Assembly (NCBI GenBank): GCA_026391115.1
Contig: JAPLER010000155.1
Span: 1-26,332, forward strand
Length of the DNA stretch: 26,332 nt
Direction: 5' to 3'
DNA from: Bacteroidota bacterium
Lineage (GTDB): Bacteria; Bacteroidota; Bacteroidia; Chitinophagales; Chitinophagaceae
Part shown: positions 23,839-26,332 of the stretch, piece by piece
Layout: each line of letters begins with the position of its first letter
Position numbering within the stretch: position 1 is the stretch's first letter
Notes under the pieces: model-generated
The model's database searches: none
The model's input: the letters and a program-made list of their open reading frames with translations, nothing else
Told to the model about the DNA's origin: nothing
Program-made: the position numbers and the translations under genes

Positions 23839-25210
23839 TTGCTGTAACTAAAGCAATTACATCTGCAAGCAACATAGCAACTATTGAATACTTTATATTT
23901 TTTATTGATACACTACCATAGTATAATGCAACAATATAAAGTGTTGTGTCGCTGCACCCTTGAATAATACCACTTAATCTTGCCGAAAAAGAATCAACAC
24001 CATAGGCTTTCATAGTATCAATCATTAGTCCTCTACTACCCTGCCCACTTAAAGGACGAACAATAGCTGTAGGTAATGCATCAACAAATCTTGTATCGCA
24101 ACCTAGCATTGTAAAAAAGTTTCTCATACCCAACAATACAACATCAAAAGTGCCGCTAATACGAAGCATACAAATAGCTACTAACATTCCTACCAAAAAA
24201 GGTATAATTTTTATTGCAGTGTTAAATCCTTCTTTAGCCCCATTAACAAAGGCGTCAAACACATCAATTTTTTTATATAATCCACCAAGTACAATTAGTA
24301 GAATAATAAGTAATAATATTCCAGTACCTAGTGAGCTACTAAACATACTCATTGCATCTTTAGACAAGCCACTTACATAATAAACCAACAGGCTTAATAA
24401 TGCAGCAATACTTAATATCCAGGCTAAAATAGCAGGCTGTAATAAATTAATTTTTTGTTTAAAAGAGACAATCATCATTGCTGCCAAAGTACCTACAAAA
24501 GTGGTGATTAAACAAGGTATAAATATGTCTGTAGGGTTTGCTGCACCCATTTTATTTCTAACAGCAATAATGCTTACTGGTATTAAAGTTAAACCTGCTG
24601 CGTGTAAGCACAAAAACATAATTTGAGAGCGGCTTGCAGTATCTTTATCTGGATTTATTTCTTGTAAACTTTGCATTGCTTTTAAGCCAAAAGGTGTAGC
24701 AGCACTATCTAAACCCAATAAATTAGCAGCATAATTCAGCATCATAAAACCCATTGCAGGGTGATCTTTGGGAACATCTGGAAAAAGCTTTGTAAAAAAT
24801 GGAGCAATCAATTTAGACAATAATCTTATACCTCCAGCTTTTTCTGCTATGCTCATTATGCCCATAAAAAAAGCCATAATACCAATTAGTCCAATACAAA
24901 TACTTACACTATCTGTGCAGGTTTCAAGTACACCATTGGCTTGTTGATTTTTACAAACTAGATATTGTCCATCTGCAATTTTATAATATCTATTATCGGC
25001 TAGTTCAAACTCTTTATTTTTCTTTAATTCAGTTGCAACAATAGCTGGCATTGCAGCACTATCAATAGTTTTGGTGTAAGCAGTATCGCCTTTTTTACCA
25101 ACAACCATCTGACTAAATATTTTTTGATTACTTGCTGTACCAAAATATTTAAAACCAGCAACGCCAATTGCAATTATTATAAATGCACACCAAATTCTGC
25201 TTAAAGCCAT
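23810..25210 (-). CDS. SpmA-SpmB fusion (nucleoside-recognition/Gate domain membrane protein)
   Basis: 466 aa integral membrane protein. N-terminal helix (about 6-22), an extracytoplasmic segment with two cysteines (about 30-100), then two Gate domains. The first, MGFMMLNYAANLLGLDSAATPFGLKAM (about 150-177), has the SpmA signature; the second, PLSGQGSRGLMIDTM and IIQGCSDTTLY (about 385-425), has the SpmB signature. In Bacillus the two are separate spore-maturation proteins; Bacteroidota carry the fused form and do not sporulate, and its substrate is unknown. The reading frame is complete. It runs against the sulfur operon and ends 14 nt from thioredoxin; the Smr gene lies upstream in the same direction, 69 bp away. 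Confidence 0.9.
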   Translation of the reverse strand: MALSRIWCAFIIIAIGVAGFKYFGTASNQKIFSQMVVGKKGDTAYTKTIDSAAMPAIVATELKKNKEFELADNRYYKIADGQYLVCKNQQANGVLETCTDSVSICIGLIGIMAFFMGIMSIAEKAGGIRLLSKLIAPFFTKLFPDVPKDHPAMGFMMLNYAANLLGLDSAATPFGLKAMQSLQEINPDKDTASRSQIMFLCLHAAGLTLIPVSIIAVRNKMGAANPTDIFIPCLITTFVGTLAAMMIVSFKQKINLLQPAILAWILSIAALLSLLVYYVSGLSKDAMSMFSSSLGTGILLLIILLIVLGGLYKKIDVFDAFVNGAKEGFNTAIKIIPFLVGMLVAICMLRISGTFDVVLLGMRNFFTMLGCDTRFVDALPTAIVRPLSGQGSRGLMIDTMKAYGVDSFSARLSGIIQGCSDTTLYIVALYYGSVSIKNIKYSIVAMLLADVIALVTAILLCYMFFG

Positions 25211-25279
25211 AGTTTATTTGATAGTTGATATTTGACAATTGAAGTTGTAAAACACATTTCAATTATTAAAAATCAATTG

Positions 25280-26302
25280 TTAAAAAAATATTTCGGTTGC
25301 ACCAAAACCAAATGCTGCTGTGTATTGATTAATAAAACTTTTTACCTCTGTTTTTTGTTTGAGTATATGATGAATTTCATCTTTTAATACCCCTGCACCA
25401 ATGCCATGTATTACAGTAAATTTATGAAGCCTATGTAAAACAGCAAGATGATACCATTTTTCAAATGCCTTTAATTGAATATCTAAAATTTCGGCATTTG
25501 ATTTATAATTAATGTTGTCCATTAGCTTTTCTATATGTAAATCAACCACACTTCTTGCAGGCTCTATATTCTCTTTAAATTTTGAAGCTTCATACACCTT
25601 AAACCCTTTATTAGTAAGTTTATCAAAGCTTAAAGTAGGCACAAAAATCCTGTCTGGATACTCATCAAATAACTTATAACTAAATGTTGGTTCATTATTT
25701 TTCTTCATTCTTTCAATAGCCTGAAAAACTTGTTTGGGCTTTAATTTTAGTGTTGTTTCAAAGTTATCGTTCTTCAGTTTATTATTTTTACTAAGACTAA
25801 AGTCAAAATTAAAACTAGGTGCATCATTTACATTTTCAAAAGCCAAATCGTGAATATAAAAATCGTGAAATAGATGAATTTCATTTTGCAATTGAAAATG
25901 CACCTCATTATTCAAGCAGTTTTCGTAATTAAACTTGTAGCCAAAATTGGTTTTATTTACTAAATGTATTTTTAAAGCAGCTACATATTCATCATCAAAT
26001 TCATCAAAATTAAACTTGGGAATAAAAACCAACCACACACCGTCAGGAGTGTTAATTTTATTGGGTTGTGGCTTTTCCTTTGGAATATTATCAATAAAAA
26101 TCTTAGTTGTTTTTTTTGTTTCCACAACTACTTTCTTTTTTGTAAATCGGTAGAAATATGGAAAATCAATTTGATCCATATATGCAGGAAACTTAACGCC
26201 TCTCACTTCTATCATCACCATTTTGTCGCTAATTATATCAACAACTTTTCCTTCCTCGTTACTGTGCAATACTATTATTTCATCTCCAATTTGATATTTC
26301 AT
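25280..26302 (-). CDS. DUF2027 protein with C-terminal Smr domain
   Basis: 340 aa from ATG at 26302 (MKYQIGDEIIVLHSNEEG); the frame also has a TTG six bases earlier. The N-terminus is a small SH3-like beta-barrel (KVVDIISDKMVMIEVRGVKFP), followed by a basic linker, a DUF2027 beta-sandwich region (about 85-215), and a C-terminal Smr domain with VDLHIEKL and IHGIGAGVLKDEIHHIL (about 255-340). Smr domains are found in MutS2 and act as DNA or RNA nucleases or ribosome-rescue factors. The HGxGxG motif is intact. Role in Bacteroidota is not established. Confidence 0.9.
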   Translation of the reverse strand: MKYQIGDEIIVLHSNEEGKVVDIISDKMVMIEVRGVKFPAYMDQIDFPYFYRFTKKKVVVETKKTTKIFIDNIPKEKPQPNKINTPDGVWLVFIPKFNFDEFDDEYVAALKIHLVNKTNFGYKFNYENCLNNEVHFQLQNEIHLFHDFYIHDLAFENVNDAPSFNFDFSLSKNNKLKNDNFETTLKLKPKQVFQAIERMKKNNEPTFSYKLFDEYPDRIFVPTLSFDKLTNKGFKVYEASKFKENIEPARSVVDLHIEKLMDNINYKSNAEILDIQLKAFEKWYHLAVLHRLHKFTVIHGIGAGVLKDEIHHILKQKTEVKSFINQYTAAFGFGATEIFF

Positions 26303-26332
26303 ACCCAAACCTTAAAGGCATTTTTTTAATAA

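Noticed and set aside
1897..26329. Many antisense or overlapping open frames of 60-175 codons
   Set aside because: They lie opposite or across well-supported genes, lack family features and have compositions expected from reverse reading of A/T-rich coding sequence.

Overview
The window is an AT-rich (by eye about one third G+C) chromosomal segment of a Bacteroidota bacterium, most likely a Chitinophagaceae-type lineage. This rests on the gene families present (SpmA/SpmB fusion, DUF2027-Smr protein, RND permease fused to an outer-membrane factor, DUF6132, DUF2490), Bacteroidota-style promoters (TTTG, about 19 bp, TAnnTTTG), A/T-only ribosome-binding regions and a tRNA without encoded CCA.

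Left part (1-12,000): an M1-family metallopeptidase remnant (minus), a 336-bp gap with a perfect 36-nt palindrome and three 41-nt hairpin repeats, the GTPases Era and Der, a small Ala/Lys/Asp-rich lipoprotein with a clear terminator, tRNA-Ser(GCT), prfC, a small acidic orphan, a SAM methyltransferase, ubiD and ppc. Four of these conserved genes are broken. The peptidase has an in-frame TGA and an internal deletion, prfC has a 19-nt deletion in the G domain, ubiD has an in-frame TAG, and ppc has three internal deletions.

Right part (12,000-26,332): a heavy-metal efflux operon (small membrane-anchored protein, RND-OMF fusion of 1452 aa, lipoprotein adaptor), a Crp/Fnr-type regulator, then a sulfur/persulfide cluster: TauE/SafE exporter, DUF2490 remnant, CstB-like metallo-beta-lactamase plus double rhodanese, DUF6132-rhodanese, DUF2892 protein, OsmC, two small membrane proteins and thioredoxin. 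Convergent to it are a SpmA/SpmB-type fusion and a DUF2027-Smr protein. Another deletion joins the end of tauE to the middle of the DUF2490 signal-peptide region.

The most coherent functional signal is a local regulon. A TGTGA-N6-TCACA palindrome lies before the metallo-beta-lactamase operon and a near match lies before tauE, at almost the same distance from each predicted -7 box. The adjacent Crp-like protein has the R-E-x-x-x-R recognition-helix residues expected for TGTGA, and has two cysteines where CRP binds cAMP. I infer a thiol- or persulfide-responsive, Crp-type switch for sulfane-sulfur handling. The second strong signal is the density of gene-breaking lesions (eight in 26 kb), which is either real gene decay or an assembly problem and should be settled first.
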